A stretch of 64,000 nucleotides of DNA from Apostichopus japonicus (GCF_037975245.1 NC_092569.1:21101001-21165000); one strand, 5' to 3'; positions 1 through 17,829 are shown, counted from the stretch's first letter. Program-made: numbers and translations. Notes: generated by a model from the letters alone, not told the origin.

Positions 1-198
1 TGGAATTGTGTAGTCGTATCTGATAACAAAATGTTATTCACATGAAACCGTTTAGCATAAATTATGGATAAATAAGATATATTGTATGTACCTAGCATAC
101 TTCAACAAAAAGACCGATTGAATTTCGCTTACGTATGCCTGCATGTTGTAGAGTATAAAGTCATGTCGTTATCCCCTCTAATAATTATGTTGACCTAC

Positions 199-5475
<5,277 letters not shown>

Positions 5476-6189
5476 TTTTTCTTAATGTTTAGTACAACTC
5501 ATTTATACAATGAAGAATTTTTCTGGATAATTCCTTGTTCAGTTCACCAAAGTACTAAGTTACTTTGAAAATGTTTGTGTTGCTGCACAGGCATATCGTC
5601 TGAAGGAACAACTCATATGGTTTAAATTCAGCATTATTGTCGATGGCAAAATAAAAAAGAATAAAAACACTATTGATCGAAAACATCGATGTCGTTTGTT
5701 TAGCCTCGATACATTTTATACGTTTCGCATCCACTATAAAGTCTCTCTACAGAAGTATTCGCCCGAAGTCGCAATATTAAAATCTATGATATAAAATCAA
5801 TATATAAGCCTAGTTCTTTGCAATATAAATAAGTTGATATAAGAATTTTTTTTGTGTTTTTTTTCGCTCGACGTATATTTAACTCACTGTATTATTAAGT
5901 AATATCAACGCAAAACATGTTCCCATTTGTCTTTCTACATTTTAGACGATGAAACAAATATGTGTATACTGATTAATCTACAACAAAGATTCGGTTTGAG
6001 TTTTAGATACATCGTAGATAAACTATCGATATTTCAAATCTAAGGACATGGCAAATATAAACAAATTAAGATTTGCTGCCTTGTATATTTAGAAAATTCC
6101 CCGAAGTTGTTGTTTCTGTTGTTGATTTACTAAACTTGTTTAAATTTGACAAAAGAAGGGAAATATCCCCTCATAAGTATAGTACCGTA

Positions 6190-6530
6190 AACATCAGTTC
6201 AGCTACATATAGGACAAAACCAGTCACAGAGTGGCATTCCCGGGTGTAATGGTCTTTTATAATTTCATATGCATATGTCATACCATATCACATAAGCCAC
6301 CTTCAATTCGCTTGTCTTGCCTGAAAAAGTCACACTTTGTGGTGACACAAGGGTGCACTCTTGACAGTCACACTACGCGCGCTCTCATTGACAGTTAAAA
6401 AGCTTATAGGAGGCATTGACTCCAACGGATTACTGAGGCTGGGTAGTACACTGTGACACGCTGTGAACACGATGGTCCCTGGTTCCGTCCCTTATTTCGA
6501 CTGATGATTCTGGCGAGTTGATCTGTAATA
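6190..6530 (+). mobile_element. Decayed hammerhead/tRNA-like element, retrozyme-like layout (copy 1)
   Basis: The left end (about 6195-6224) has AGGACAAAACCAGTC, which aligns with the ribozyme segment AGGACGAAACCGGTC at 22640-22654. The 3' flank also aligns (TGTAATGGTCTTTTATAATT against TGTGTTATTCTTTATTGAAT). The right end has a degenerate tRNA-like region (B-box remnant TGGTTCCGTCCC) running into TTCGACTGATGA at about 6497-6507, the start of a second hammerhead core. A body flanked by two ribozyme remnants is the arrangement of retrozymes. Both cores are too mutated to be active. The same insertion is present at 44650-45000. Confidence 0.5.
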
Positions 6531-6534
6531 ATTG

Positions 6535-6538
<4 letters not shown>

Positions 6539-6576
<38 letters not shown>

Positions 6577-6712
6577 ACATATATATATATATATGTATAT
6601 TATATATTGGATATATTTATATATATATATATGTATTTATATATATATATATATACACATACATATAAATATATATATGTATATATAAACACATATATAT
6701 AAATGAAAATCG
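6539..6712. repeat. Compound (TA)n microsatellite
   Basis: TA repeats interrupted by GTATAC and ACACATAC steps, between the hammerhead-like element and an inverted SINE. Confidence 0.9.
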
Positions 6713-6882
6713 TAATGAGTTGGAAAATCAAGAACAGTGAAAAAACTTTCAGCCTCCACCGGGATTCGAACCACGGGCCTCCCGCTCTGTACGCGGACAC
6801 CCTAACCACTAGGCTATGGACGTTGATTGTATGTCCAGAGGTTCGAAACCGGTAAGGAAGATCGTAATTCCACTGTATATAC
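6712..6882 (-). mobile_element. tRNA-derived SINE-like repeat, inverted, partial
   Basis: Reverse complement of the tRNA-like unit: 3' body first (AAATGAAAATCGTAATGAG), then B box (GGTTCGAATCC on the minus strand), then A box (TAGCCTAGTGG). It ends in (TA)n on both sides. Confidence 0.75.
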
Positions 6883-6940
6883 ATATATATATATATATAT
6901 ATATGTATTTATATATATATACACATACACATACATATAA

Positions 6941-6975
<35 letters not shown>

Positions 6976-7006
6976 TATATTCCTTTACATATATATTTAT
7001 ATATTT

Positions 7007-7885
7007 CCTCTTGAGGGTAGCGCGTGCCTTCCGGTTCTTGGCCTAAGATGTCGTATTTTAATTGGCAAGGGAACGAATACATACACAAAATAAATCCAGA
7101 GAGATAGTTGTACAATTAACCCAGATATATTTAATACAAAACGACTTCTTACAGTAAGGTTGAGTGCTTAGCACTAGATGAGTTGCACAATATTGAGGAT
7201 GCGTGGTCTTGAAGTATATCATCAAGGTGTTCCTTCCAACGGCAACCAATGTAGACTGTCCTGTCCCACTCAAGTAATACACTTAAATAATACATTTATA
7301 CAAATGGTGTACTTACCTTAGAACTTAGCTTAAGACAATTCACAAATATTACAGTGCATTTCCACCATCCCCAAGCAATTCTACTCCTTAACAGGGTTGA
7401 ATGAGATCACATGATTATCCCTAGAAAATATCACATGTGTTACATTCCAATCCCAGGATGCCGGTCCATAGGAGTAGCCCCAAAAGCCATAATCTGGTAA
7501 CAATTAAAACTGGTCGACTTACTGCCAAGAGAGATAACCACATATAATTACAAATTCGGGTATAAACTACCACAATGTCTCAACACCATCCACACAGAAC
7601 TCGGCCATTGCTCCACAACTTAAAGATCTGCTTTATTGGCACCAATTATAGCACGCTATAGCTAGGGTAGTTTTGTACTTACATAATAGACCCGCCACGG
7701 TTGTACATCGACCCTAGGATTTACAATTAGTGTGCATAGCTTCTCAACACCATTAGGCTTTTTTGTGTCAACACTGTGTGGAAATATGTTAATGTCTTCA
7801 GTGTAGTTTATCATAGAGCTTTCACACAAAGATACTCATACAAGAAAAAAATGTGTGGCAGGCATTGCAGACTAATTGGTAAAAA
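7007..7885. repeat. Unclassified ~0.9-kb dispersed repeat (copy 1 of 3)
   Basis: Begins CCTCTTGAGGGTAGCGCGTG and ends near AATTGGTAAAAAAAG. Full-length relatives lie at 45595-46480 and 58255-59165 in the same orientation, each bordered by (TA)n. No long reading frame is conserved among the three copies, and I see no terminal inverted repeats or known transposase motif. It marks the boundary downstream of genes 2, 5 and 6, so it may simply have been carried along in the block duplications. Confidence 0.6.
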
Positions 7886-7992
7886 AAGAGGTCATCTTAC
7901 GACCAAGGCAGGTCGATTACGAAATCTCCCGAAACTTTTCCATGATAGCGTGCTTTAGATGGGGTCTATAGACCTTTAACAGTAACAGGGTT

Positions 7993-8099
<107 letters not shown>

Positions 8100-8830
8100 G
8101 TATGTATGTTTGATATGATATGGTATGAGAAAATTGAAACAGGACACATATATAACAAATAGGAATACTCAATTTTTAATCATATTAACTGAAAATTTCA
8201 CAATTTTCTACTAATTTACAAAGCTATGTGATGCTATCAGAATAAACTGAGAAAATCTATTCGTTTGATCTTGAGATGATTGCATAACAGTGAAGCTAAT
8301 CAGCTTTAATAAAAGAGTCTTAATCCGCATAATGAGGTGAAAGTTTTTCCCTTTAAAATGGTGAACTTTGCTTTCTTACATATGACTACTGAAACCAAAA
8401 ACGAGTCCACAATCGATATTCAAATACATCATTTACATTCTCTGTCTCCTCAATTTGTAAATAGGAGGATGTAGTAGCCTTTTCAATTACAGCTTTATAT
8501 TTAAATAATTATAATCTGCTGCTCTGGAGAAACAAGACCCAACTCCCACTTTTTTACGATCAGGTGATATATAAACGAACCCTGAGTAATACCTTACATT
8601 TTTGTTCTTCATAACCTTAGCTTATAGTACGTCGTACATCATATAACCTGAATATTATCGAGTTAAGTACATTTCTCTTCTGTAAGCAAAGCCGTCATAA
8701 TCCTCTCCTTTCGCCATTTATCACCACTAGTGATAAAAATTAGACATCCATCAAACATAGCAATTTTTAAAGATTCGTGGGTATCACGACTTCACAGAAG
8801 AAATGGTAGCAAACATTTGCAAGTCGAGCC
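8100..8830. other. 3' flank of gene 2, no gene seen
   Basis: Conserved almost base for base downstream of gene 5 (46625-47328) and, with a deletion, gene 6 (59320-59895). No separate coding frame. It probably contains the 3' UTR, but I could not place a poly(A) signal with confidence. Confidence 0.6.
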
Positions 8831-9229
8831 TCACAACGGCTTCATTTTCATAACCACTGCTGCAACAGAACAATTTTTATCGCGTGTAATCCTTTGAAAC
8901 AGACATATACCTGTATCCCAAGGAGCACCGTATATTCCATTCAACATAATATCATAACAACCATTGAACCACCAGCCGCCGGGATGAAATTGAGTATGAG
9001 CACAATTATGGCCGGCTAAGTCATTGTCCTGATCGTAAGTTGAAAATTTCATATCTCGCTGGTAATCCATGTAGTCATATTCTGTTAAATGTATAAACAA
9101 GAGAGTTTATTATAATAAGCTTCATTTTAAATTTGAAGGGAACACTGTCTTCACACTTACTAAATATGTCCTTTTACAATATTTAGCTAAGTAATGTAAA
9201 GCACGTAAACAGTATCTTAAATTACTAGG

Positions 9230-9264
<35 letters not shown>

Positions 9265-12200
9265 CTATATAGGGTGTCCGCGTACAGAGCGGGAGGCCCG
9301 TGGTTCGAATCCCGGTGGAGGCTGAAAGTTTTTTCACTGTTCTTGATTTTCCAACTCATTACGATTTTCATTTATATATATTCATTTGCCTTTGTCGTTT
9401 ACCTCCATTGCATTAACATAAAGTCTGTTAGAAGTATCTCTTTCGAGATCCGGCTTTAGGAATCACAAATGATTTTCGAGTTGGATAGCATCATGTTTGA
9501 TCTCTAGAGTAGGGCAAAATATGTCACCAAAAACAGAACTAGTATTGTTCGATATAGGTGACAAACGCCTACAGTGGAATTACGATCTTCCTTACCGGTT
9601 TCGAACCTCTGGACATACAATCAGCGTCCATAGCCTAGTGGTTAGGGTGTCCGCGTACAGAGCGGGAGGCCCGTGGTTCGAATCCCGGTGGAGGCTGAAA
9701 GTTTTTTCACTGTTCTTGATTTTCCAACTCATTACGATTTTCATTTATATATATTCATTTGCCTTTGTCGTTTACCTCCATTGCATTAACATAAAGTCTG
9801 TTAGAAGTATCTCTTTCGAGATCCGGCTTTAGGAATCACAAATGATTTTCGAGTTGGATAGCATCATGTTTGATCTCTAGAGTAGGGCAAAATATGTCAC
9901 CAAAAACAGAACTAGTATTGTTCGATATAGGTGACAAACGCCTACAGTGGAATTACGATCTTCCTTACCGGTTTCGAACCTCTGGACATACAATCAGCGT
10001 CCATAGCCTAGTGGTTAGGGTGTCCGCGTACAGAGCGGGAGGCCCGTGGTTCGAATCCCGGTGGAGGCTGAAAGTTTTTTCACTGTTCTTGATTTTCCAA
10101 CTCATTACGATTTTCATTTATATATATTCATTTGCCTTTGTCGTTTACCTCCATTGCATTAACATAAAGTCTGTTAGAAGCATCTCTTTCGAGATCCGGC
10201 TTTAGGAATCACAAATGATTTTCGAGTTGGATAGCATCATGTTTGATCTCTAGAGTAGGGCAAAATATGTCACCAAAAACAGAACTAGTATTGTTCGATA
10301 TAGGTGACAAACGCCTACAGTGGAATTACGATCTTCCTTACCGGTTTCGAACCTCTGGACATACAATCAGCGTCCATAGCCTAGTGGTTAGGGTGTCCGC
10401 GTACAGAGCGGGAGGCCCGTGGTTCGAATCCCGGTGGAGGCTGAAAGTTTTTTCACTGTTCTTGATTTTCCAACTCATTACGATTTTCATTTATATATAT
10501 TCATTTGCCTTTGTCGTTTACCTCCATTGCATTAACATAAAGTCTGTTAGAAGTATCTCTTTCGAGATCCGGCTTTAGGAATCACAAATGATTTTCGAGT
10601 TGGATAGCATCATGTTTGATCTCTAGAGTAGGGCAAAATATGTCACCAAAAACAGAACTAGTATTGTTCGATATAGGTGACAAACGCCTACAGTGGAATT
10701 ACGATCTTCCTTACCGGTTTCGAACCTCTGGACATACAATCAGCGTCCATAGCCTAGTGGTTAGGGTGTCCGCGTACAGAGCGGGAGGCCCGTGGTTCGA
10801 ATCCCGGTGGAGGCTGAAAGTTTTTTCACTGTTCTTGATTTTCCAACTCATTACGATTTTCATTTATATATATTCATTTGCCTTTGTCGTTTACCTCCAT
10901 TGCATTAACATAAAGTCTGTTAGAAGCATCTCTTTCGAGATCCGGCTTTAGGAATCACAAATGATTTTCGAGTTGGATAGCATCATGTTTGATCTCTAGA
11001 GTAGGGCAAAATATGTCACCAAAAACAGAACTAGTATTGTTCGATATAGGTGACAAACGCCTACAGTGGAATTACGATCTTCCTTACCGGTTTCGAACCT
11101 CTGGACATACAATCAGCGTCCATAGCCTAGTGGTTAGGGTGTCCGCGTACAGAGCGGGAGGCCCGTGGTTCGAATCCCGGTGGAGGCTGAAAGTTTTTTC
11201 ACTGTTCTTGATTTTCCAACTCATTACGATTTTCATTTATATATATATATATATATATTAATATCCCCATTGTTGAGATCTGCATAATGACTGAAAAGGT
11301 GACGAATCAGTTTGTGTCTTCTGTTTCGAATGTAGACTATAGCTTCCTATAACCTAAACAAGAATGAGGGTTAACAACATTGGCCGCAACTTTGGATTGT
11401 GTATTTTTTTATTTATTTTTTTTATTGAGGTATTTTCTATTCGCGGAACAATACATACCGAAGCTCCCTGTGTAGCTTCCAAGCGTTATCTCGTATTGTG
11501 TTGCCTCGGAGCTAACTCGAAACAGGTTGTAATGAAGGTATGCACTGTCATCATTGGTATTGCTGAACCAAATATCAATTCTTAGTTGATGATCTCTCTG
11601 AGCTGATATGACGTGTAATTTCTCATTTCCAAGCCAGAAACTAGAGTTAAGATCACCAAATCCATCTCTGTAGTTATTCCAAGTCTCATAAAATGACACA
11701 GATCCACCAACCCGCTTCTGAAACAGCTGTATAAAGAGTAACCGCTATGATCATAGAACTATACATAGTGTATAAGTCGAATATTTTGTTGACAAGATCT
11801 ACATTTTAATTAGGATGACAAGAGTTGCGTCTGGAAGAGATCATGTAATTGCTCAACTTAAGATGAATTTGTCCGACGATAAATACCTTCCTTGAGAGGA
11901 CTTCAAAAATGATAATTAGGAAAGACCGATGATGTTACTTTGATGGTATTTATCTACTTCGAAAAACGTTGTTTCACATCCAATTCCTAAATGATCGTTA
12001 AATTAGATAGTATATCCCGTGTAGCCCTACATGGTTTGAATTCATTACTCAAGTTACCTATCATAAGGTATCACTGGTGAAAAGATTACCCAGAGCCTGA
12101 TATTATGAACTTCTGACGTTATATAGGGAAGCAAAGTTTTGGTAAAGCGAGTGGCTGTTAGTCTTTGGGAACAATGTCGGATAGTAATTAAAGCCCCAAA

Positions 12201-15200
12201 TATAAGAGATGGCTCATAACGCATTGGTTGCCTGATCTAAGGGGGAAAGCAACTCCACGGTTTGCTTAGGAGGAGGACATGGACATTACAGCGTGCAGCC
12301 ACAAATACTAAAACTCTGTTCGATCAATATTTTGATAGATTATTGAACTTTCTTATATTTATAATGAAAGTTTAAGTAAAAAAACTGATAGATTCCTTTC
12401 ATTTTAGGCATTTGCGCAAAAACATTTACTCATTTGAATTTTTCATTTTAAATTGGTGTAGTTTAATTTCGTATTTGCAGTTCTGCGAAAATATGAAATG
12501 AATAGTATGCTGGTTTTCAAAAGAAAACTTACCATCCAACCATCTTTGCAGTAAACTTGGAATGGTTCATGTGGCCAAAAAGGTGGACTTATCGAATAAA
12601 TGCCATCTTCGGTGGACAAACCATTATAAACATCCTGACAGTTTGTGATTACTTGACAAGTCGTACCATTTCCCCAGTAGCTCTCTTTACACTTGCAAGA
12701 TGACCTTTGACCTTGGTTCTGACAGGTTGCATTATGACTGCAGGAGTATTCTTTACAGTGAAGAACACCATTTTCACATGTGCAACGTCTTGTGCAGTTT
12801 AAGTTAACATGCGATGATCCGTTCTGTGCAGAAATGTTCACGAATACGAGCAAGTCGAGAGAAACTGTTAACTCTGCTCTAATGAGACTTCATTCAACGG
12901 TTAATAATATACAATACATTAGTGGAAACTTCAACGTTATATTCATTGTCTTTTGTAATCTGCACGTTAATGCTCCAAAAAATTGGGATATCGGCACGTT
13001 GTGACTACTGCATTTTCTGAATGGTAGATATAATAACTTCAAACGAATCGTCAAATCAATTTTTCTGCCCAACCTAAAGATGTCATAGGTGATATTCGAA
13101 TCTGACTAATATTAACCTATAACCTTCAAATTACGTTTTGAAAAACTTTGTATTTTTATAGTTATTTCATATAAGGTTAAAGAAAGCGAACTTTTCAACG
13201 GAATAAGTAATAAGCTTATAATAGGAATAAGTGTGGACACAAGAAATGCACACGCTCCTTTAGTTTTTGATATTGATGTTATTTACACTCTCTAAAAGAG
13301 ATCTTCGAAAAACGTGACACATGCGAAAATGACAAATGTCGAGTTATGTGAAAATACCGAAATGACTCCCATGGACGAGTGGTAGCACCCGCATTCTTCC
13401 AGCGGTATGCATGCTCCATCTCTGATTAGGAATCCATCTGGACAGACACACGTATAACCTGGTTCATCGTCACAGCTTTTAAAACATCCGTTGAGTCCGT
13501 CGGGATCATCGCACGTAGTTTGGCATGAACAGTTCATCCATATCATGTTGGTTGGGCAGGATGCTGAAGTAAAATGACATGTTCAAGTCGGCGGTCGTAA
13601 TAATTGCCCTTTACTATGCATTCAACAACATGACGGTTCTTTCAAATGCTCACCTGGCCAAATGTTTACAAAAATTAGAAATTCCGAACAAAGATATTAT
13701 TTCCCAGAAGAAGTCTCTTTAAGTATAATACTATAAGAATTATTTTAACTATCATTATGAGAGGTAACAATCAGAATATCGTTACTTGTAGCTTTACCAC
13801 TTCAGTTTGTTTCTGACATGTAAAAGGTCAATTAAACCGAGGTTAATTCAGCATATTGCGAAGAATGTCTGTTGTGAGTGCTAATGTTATTGGTTGGCTA
13901 TTAGAAAATATTCTGATTGAGAGATGAAACTAAGCTATCAAATATGTAAACATGTTACTGTTTAATCAAATAAAGTAAGTTACAATAGTGTCTTACCGTC
14001 TAAGTATTATATAATATAGATATTTGAGAAGGCCAGACGGTAGGGAATACACGTATGCCTATCTAATTCTTACAATTGTTTCTCCAATTGTGAACTGAAG
14101 TAATTGTAGACTTAATGGTATACATTTTTAAATCACCTGTTGTAGGCATCCGTGTTGTTGATAGCTCAGTTGTACTTGTATCTGTAGTTGTCGATGGCGT
14201 TTCAACGGTTGTCGTTAATAAACGTATTTCCTCCGTAGATGGCATCGACGTTGACTTGATTTCACCCACTGTTGTTTCTTGTTTAATTCTCGCACCTAAA
14301 AAGGGAAATGACCAGTGTTAGTTGCTGTTTAATCGTTTTCAATACATGTTAATTCTTTAAACCATCCAAAATAAGATAAATATATATCAACTTTAATAAC
14401 TTTGAACAAGTGTATACATACTAAAGAACTAATACTGCCGTATGTTTGTTGCTCAGACGAACATTCATCATGACTTGTATCAGCTGATGAAGATGCATGA
14501 GAACTAAAGTTTCAGACGAAAAAACTGTAGTAGTAGATAAATTTGATGCTGATTTTATCACTTAAACATTTAAGCTCTAGACAAAACCAAAAGCCATCAC
14601 GTTACCTGTTGAGACCATCGATGTTGTTGAAAATTCATTTTTGTTGATGGTTGTCATTTTATCGGTTGACCGAAGTAATGTTGTTTTATCTGTTGAGTGC
14701 ATGGTTGTAGTTAGTAATTTACTCGGTGTTGTTACTAGTTCATTGATTGAATCTAATGATTGAATACTTAAATATCTTATTTGTTGATATTTACTATAAA
14801 TAATAACACTAAGTTTTAAATGGTCCCGTAATAATTAAAAACATAGACATATGATAGGACGTTAGCATACGCTTATAAAATATTTACCTAACATTGTTAA
14901 TACACAACATTCTTAATGTTTAATTAGTCCAAGCCGTGTAAAACCAAATTCTTCTTGACGTTCACATTGTCGACATAATCATGATGAATACCAATCTGTT
15001 TCATGACTGAGTCAAATACTTAAAGAAGTACACCACTTGCTGTATCGTTACCTGTTGTAGGCATCACTGTTGTTGACAACAAATTTTTGGATCGTGTTGT
15101 CATTTCATCAGTTGACGGTAATATTCTCATTGCATCAGTTGAGTATAGTGTAGTTGCTGATTGGTCACTCATATCCGTTCCCAACGACTTTGTTGTTGTT

Positions 15201-16861
15201 GTTGTTGAAGTTTCACCGGTTGACATAAATGATCGCATTTCATCAGTAGAGTGCATCCATGTTGATTTGATTCCACTAAGTGTTGTTTCCGTTTTTATTC
15301 TCTCATCTGTAAACGAAAATGATTAGTGTCAGATGTTTTTCTATCGTTTCCAAAGTATGCTAGGCTATCCCTTTATATCCTATACATTAATATCTAACCA
15401 TCTAAGAAAAAATGTAACCTACCTCGTCAAACTGTCAGAGATATAGAATTAGAGATGTTTGCCGAGAAATATTCGAAAGAATGTTTCGATAGCAAAGTAC
15501 ATATTCTTAATACTTATCAGCTTGTTGCGTTCTTGCTTTACGTTCTGTTGATATTTTCCCCACTGGGGGTATATGTCATGAGTGAGATGGTGTATTATAC
15601 TTGTATTTTGGATTCATCAATTGTTGTTGTAAAATAATAGTCATTATTACTAATGAATTTGTTAAAGTCAGTCTTCGATACATGCAATAATGATATGCAA
15701 CCTAAAAACAAATATATTAATTCGAGCATTTCGTTAGACTCATTACCATTTTGTTAACATAACGATATACGAAAGCAAATAGTGTTGTCCATATTATTCT
15801 TCAAAATATTTCATGTACGACGTAAAGATGACTCTGCCTAGAAGAATTAAACTAACTATATTACTACATTTAGTATTCGCATACAATACTCCTGATATGC
15901 AACCAGGCAACGAGAACTCATATAGGGCATTTCGTTTGACTTACTACCATTCTTTAACATATATTACAACACTAAACGGAAGTAAATAAAGTTTTTTTAC
16001 ACAATAATATATAAACAGTGAGTTTTATATCAGTGAGTCTGTTAAAATAAGCAGATAACTGAACATCCGCTGCCATCAAAACATTAAGTGGTTCGTTTGA
16101 ACCGAAAATATGCATATATGCATTTCCTTCTAAAACAGATTTATTTGATGTCTTGGTGCTTTTTCTTCCTTTTCCCTTTGGGCCAGTACTCAGAGGGTTG
16201 GATGCCAAATATAGTTTATATTTAGAGAGGGTGGTTGTAAATATATCATCACTACAACTTTCCATGAATAAGCAAAGAGTTTAACTAAGCTTCAGTCTTT
16301 TCAGGATTCTCTATATATTCACCAAATAGTTCATAATAATTATTATTATGCATATGACATATACGTTTGAATATAATATGTAAATGAAGCTTCAAATTAA
16401 ATTACTGTTCCTTTTGCAGTGCAAAAAAAAGTCAGTTTTTACTTCGATACATTTATTACTTGTCTACATTTATAACTTCTTAGATTACTTAAATAGCAAC
16501 TGTTACTTACCGATACTCGGTATTACCTCCATTTGATTGCTGCAGTTACCACCACAAGGCATAACGGCATCTTTAAATGAGTGTGGTTTTGTGCACTTGA
16601 AAAAAGCTGAAATCATAAGAACTGTTAGTTTAAATATCATAATCGAGCAGTTACATAACAAATATTTGCTACAAGTATAATAACTGATCCGTGTTTGCTG
16701 ATTCATGCTTTTTCTTTAAATTCACAACGTCAAATTAATGAGATGATATGTTAGATCTACTTTCCGTTATTCTACTTACCAACGCTTCCAGCCATCGAAG
16801 AATAAATGCAAATACCAAGAAGGAAGCAATGAAAGATACACGAAAACTGAATTCCACTCAT
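8831..16861 (-). CDS. FReD gene 2: complete nine-exon TIL/EGF-like/FReD protein, 584 aa
   Basis: Exons: 16861-16780 (signal peptide [20 protein letters not shown]), 16606-16511 (CTKPHSFKDAVMPCGGNC), 15306-15052, 14752-14606 and 14295-14137 (three Ser/Thr-rich stalk exons, all phase 1-1), 13563-13358 (TIL), 12823-12533 (EGF-like plus FReD start [18 protein letters not shown]), 11726-11459 (FReD core, [20 protein letters not shown]), 9081-8831 (FReD end with DQDND calcium-site-like loop, GGWWFNGC and stop). The sum is 1755 nt, an open frame throughout. The first and third stalk exons share the motif RIKxETT...IKSTxM.ST.E, so they arose by exon duplication. Secretion and a lectin-like role are inferred from the signal peptide and the FReD. 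The last intron contains the 373-bp tandem array. Confidence 0.87.
9231..9267. repeat. (TA)n tract at the left edge of the tandem array
   Basis: The flanking CTAGGCTATATA is the same intron site that carries (TA)n in genes 3, 5 and 6. The array appears to have entered or expanded here. Confidence 0.85.
9268..11242 (+). repeat. 373-bp tandem array of tRNA-like units in the last intron of gene 2
   Basis: Six tRNA-like heads with B boxes at about 9302, 9675, 10048, 10421, 10794 and 11167 are spaced exactly 373 bp apart. The first unit is truncated within its D-arm, and the last ends in (TA)n. Units are almost identical; one visible variant, GAAGTATCTC versus GAAGCATCTC, occurs in the order T, T, C, T, C. 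Each unit comprises TTCATTTGCC..., about 240 bp of body, a 72-nt tRNA-like head, then a SINE-type tail ending TTTCATTTATATATA. The repeated 111-residue open frames across it are by-products of the repetition. Confidence 0.92.
9624..9696 (+). other. tRNA-like head of one array unit (representative)
   Basis: Folds as a tRNA: acceptor GCGTCCA/TGGAGGC (6 of 7 pairs), A box TAGCCTAGTGG at 9631-9641, anticodon stem TCCGC/GCGGG with a 7-nt loop GTACAGA, B box GGTTCGAATCC at 9675-9685. The T stem has two mismatches in array copies. Repetition, mismatches and an attached body argue for a SINE head, not a working tRNA gene. Confidence 0.75.
14483..14604. other. Conserved intron segment between stalk exons
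   Basis: Similar sequence follows the corresponding exons in genes 3, 5 and 6 (about 28890, 51080 and 63943). It reads CAGCTGATGAAGATGCATGA...CAGACGAAAAAACTG. It looks like ancestral intron sequence copied along with the stalk exons. Confidence 0.5.
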
Positions 16862-16998
16862 CTTCTTTTCTCAATGTTTAGTAGAATCTAAGAGTTTTTC
16901 TGGATAATTCCTTGTCAAGCTCATCAATGTTCTAAGTTACTTTGAAAACCCTCGTGTTGCTACGCAGATACCGAAGTTTTCGGGAACACACAACCAAT

Positions 16999-17004
16999 CA
17001 CGTG
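16999..17004. promoter_or_regulatory. CACGTG E-box with adjacent CCAAT upstream of gene 2
   Basis: CCAATCACGTGA lies about 138 bp upstream of the start codon. The CACGTG, but not an intact CCAAT (CCGAT instead), is kept upstream of gene 5 at 53615-53620. Position and conservation are suggestive only, because the whole block is recently duplicated. Confidence 0.3.
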
Positions 17005-17829
17005 ATTCAAGTTCGGCGTTATTGTTAATGTTAACATTCGCCAAAAAGCGACAAAAGAAAATGGAAAACAGCCACGCTATTGATCGAAAGATGTTGACGT
17101 CTTTTGGAATACAATATGAAGTCTACTTGTTCAGAAGTATACGCAGAGACACAATATTAAAATCTATGATATATAATCAATACACAGACCTAATTCTTTA
17201 CAATTAAATTAATGAATTGTTATGATGTCTTATATTTGTGATTTTTGGGGTCGTTATTTAAGAAAACGTATTTTTTATATTGTTTATATTGTAACTCACT
17301 GTTTGTAATATCAACGAGGGCTCTTGTTTTCACAGCCGACCTAGATTGAATGGAGAGATTCGCCGCGTTGATTAGGAAATAACTGCTTGTGTGCGAAATC
17401 ACTTATGTTTATGACCTTAAAATATATCATGAACAATTTTGTAGAATTACCAACGGTTTGGATTTCTGGCAAATTAGATTAGTGGAACTTCCGCAAACGA
17501 AGAAAATTCTTCCGCAAACAAAGAGTAAGAAATAAATGAGCAGTATGAATGATTATGTTAGACAACATTTCTTTAGGATCTGCACTAACATTTACAAATG
17601 ACAGTAAATTGACATATACATCAAGAGGAAAATATTCTTCTTTTGTGAACTGGTGAGGTTGAAACGTTAATTTTGAACCGACAAAGCCCTTACGTATCAC
17701 ATTAGCTAAGAAGTAATGTTTACAATATAACCAGCAACATTACGTTTCGGAACAACATTACTGCAGCTTTTCTAATATTCAATACTTTATAACTTTTGGA
17801 AAACGTTTGTAAACACGGGATTCCACTAA

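Noticed and set aside
9624-9696. Functional tRNA gene
   Set aside because: The T stem has two mismatches, the acceptor one, the presumed anticodon is atypical, and the sequence is embedded in a multicopy repeat with a SINE tail.
9268-11242. CRISPR-like regular repeats
   Set aside because: The repeats are 373 bp without spacers, in eukaryotic intron sequence.
9497-11261. Five repeated ~111-residue open frames
   Set aside because: They are one chance frame repeated by the 373-bp array, running across the tRNA-like head. No protein signature.
14483-14530. CTGATGAAG...GACGAAAA intron motif as a hammerhead (also near 51081 and 63943)
   Set aside because: The bases between CTGATGA and GAAA do not form stem II, and there is no cleavage triplet with a matching stem I.
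15209-15246. CTGATGA...GTGAAAC on the minus strand in a stalk exon
   Set aside because: Coding sequence (STDEM...STGETS). No stem II pairing, so the resemblance is accidental.
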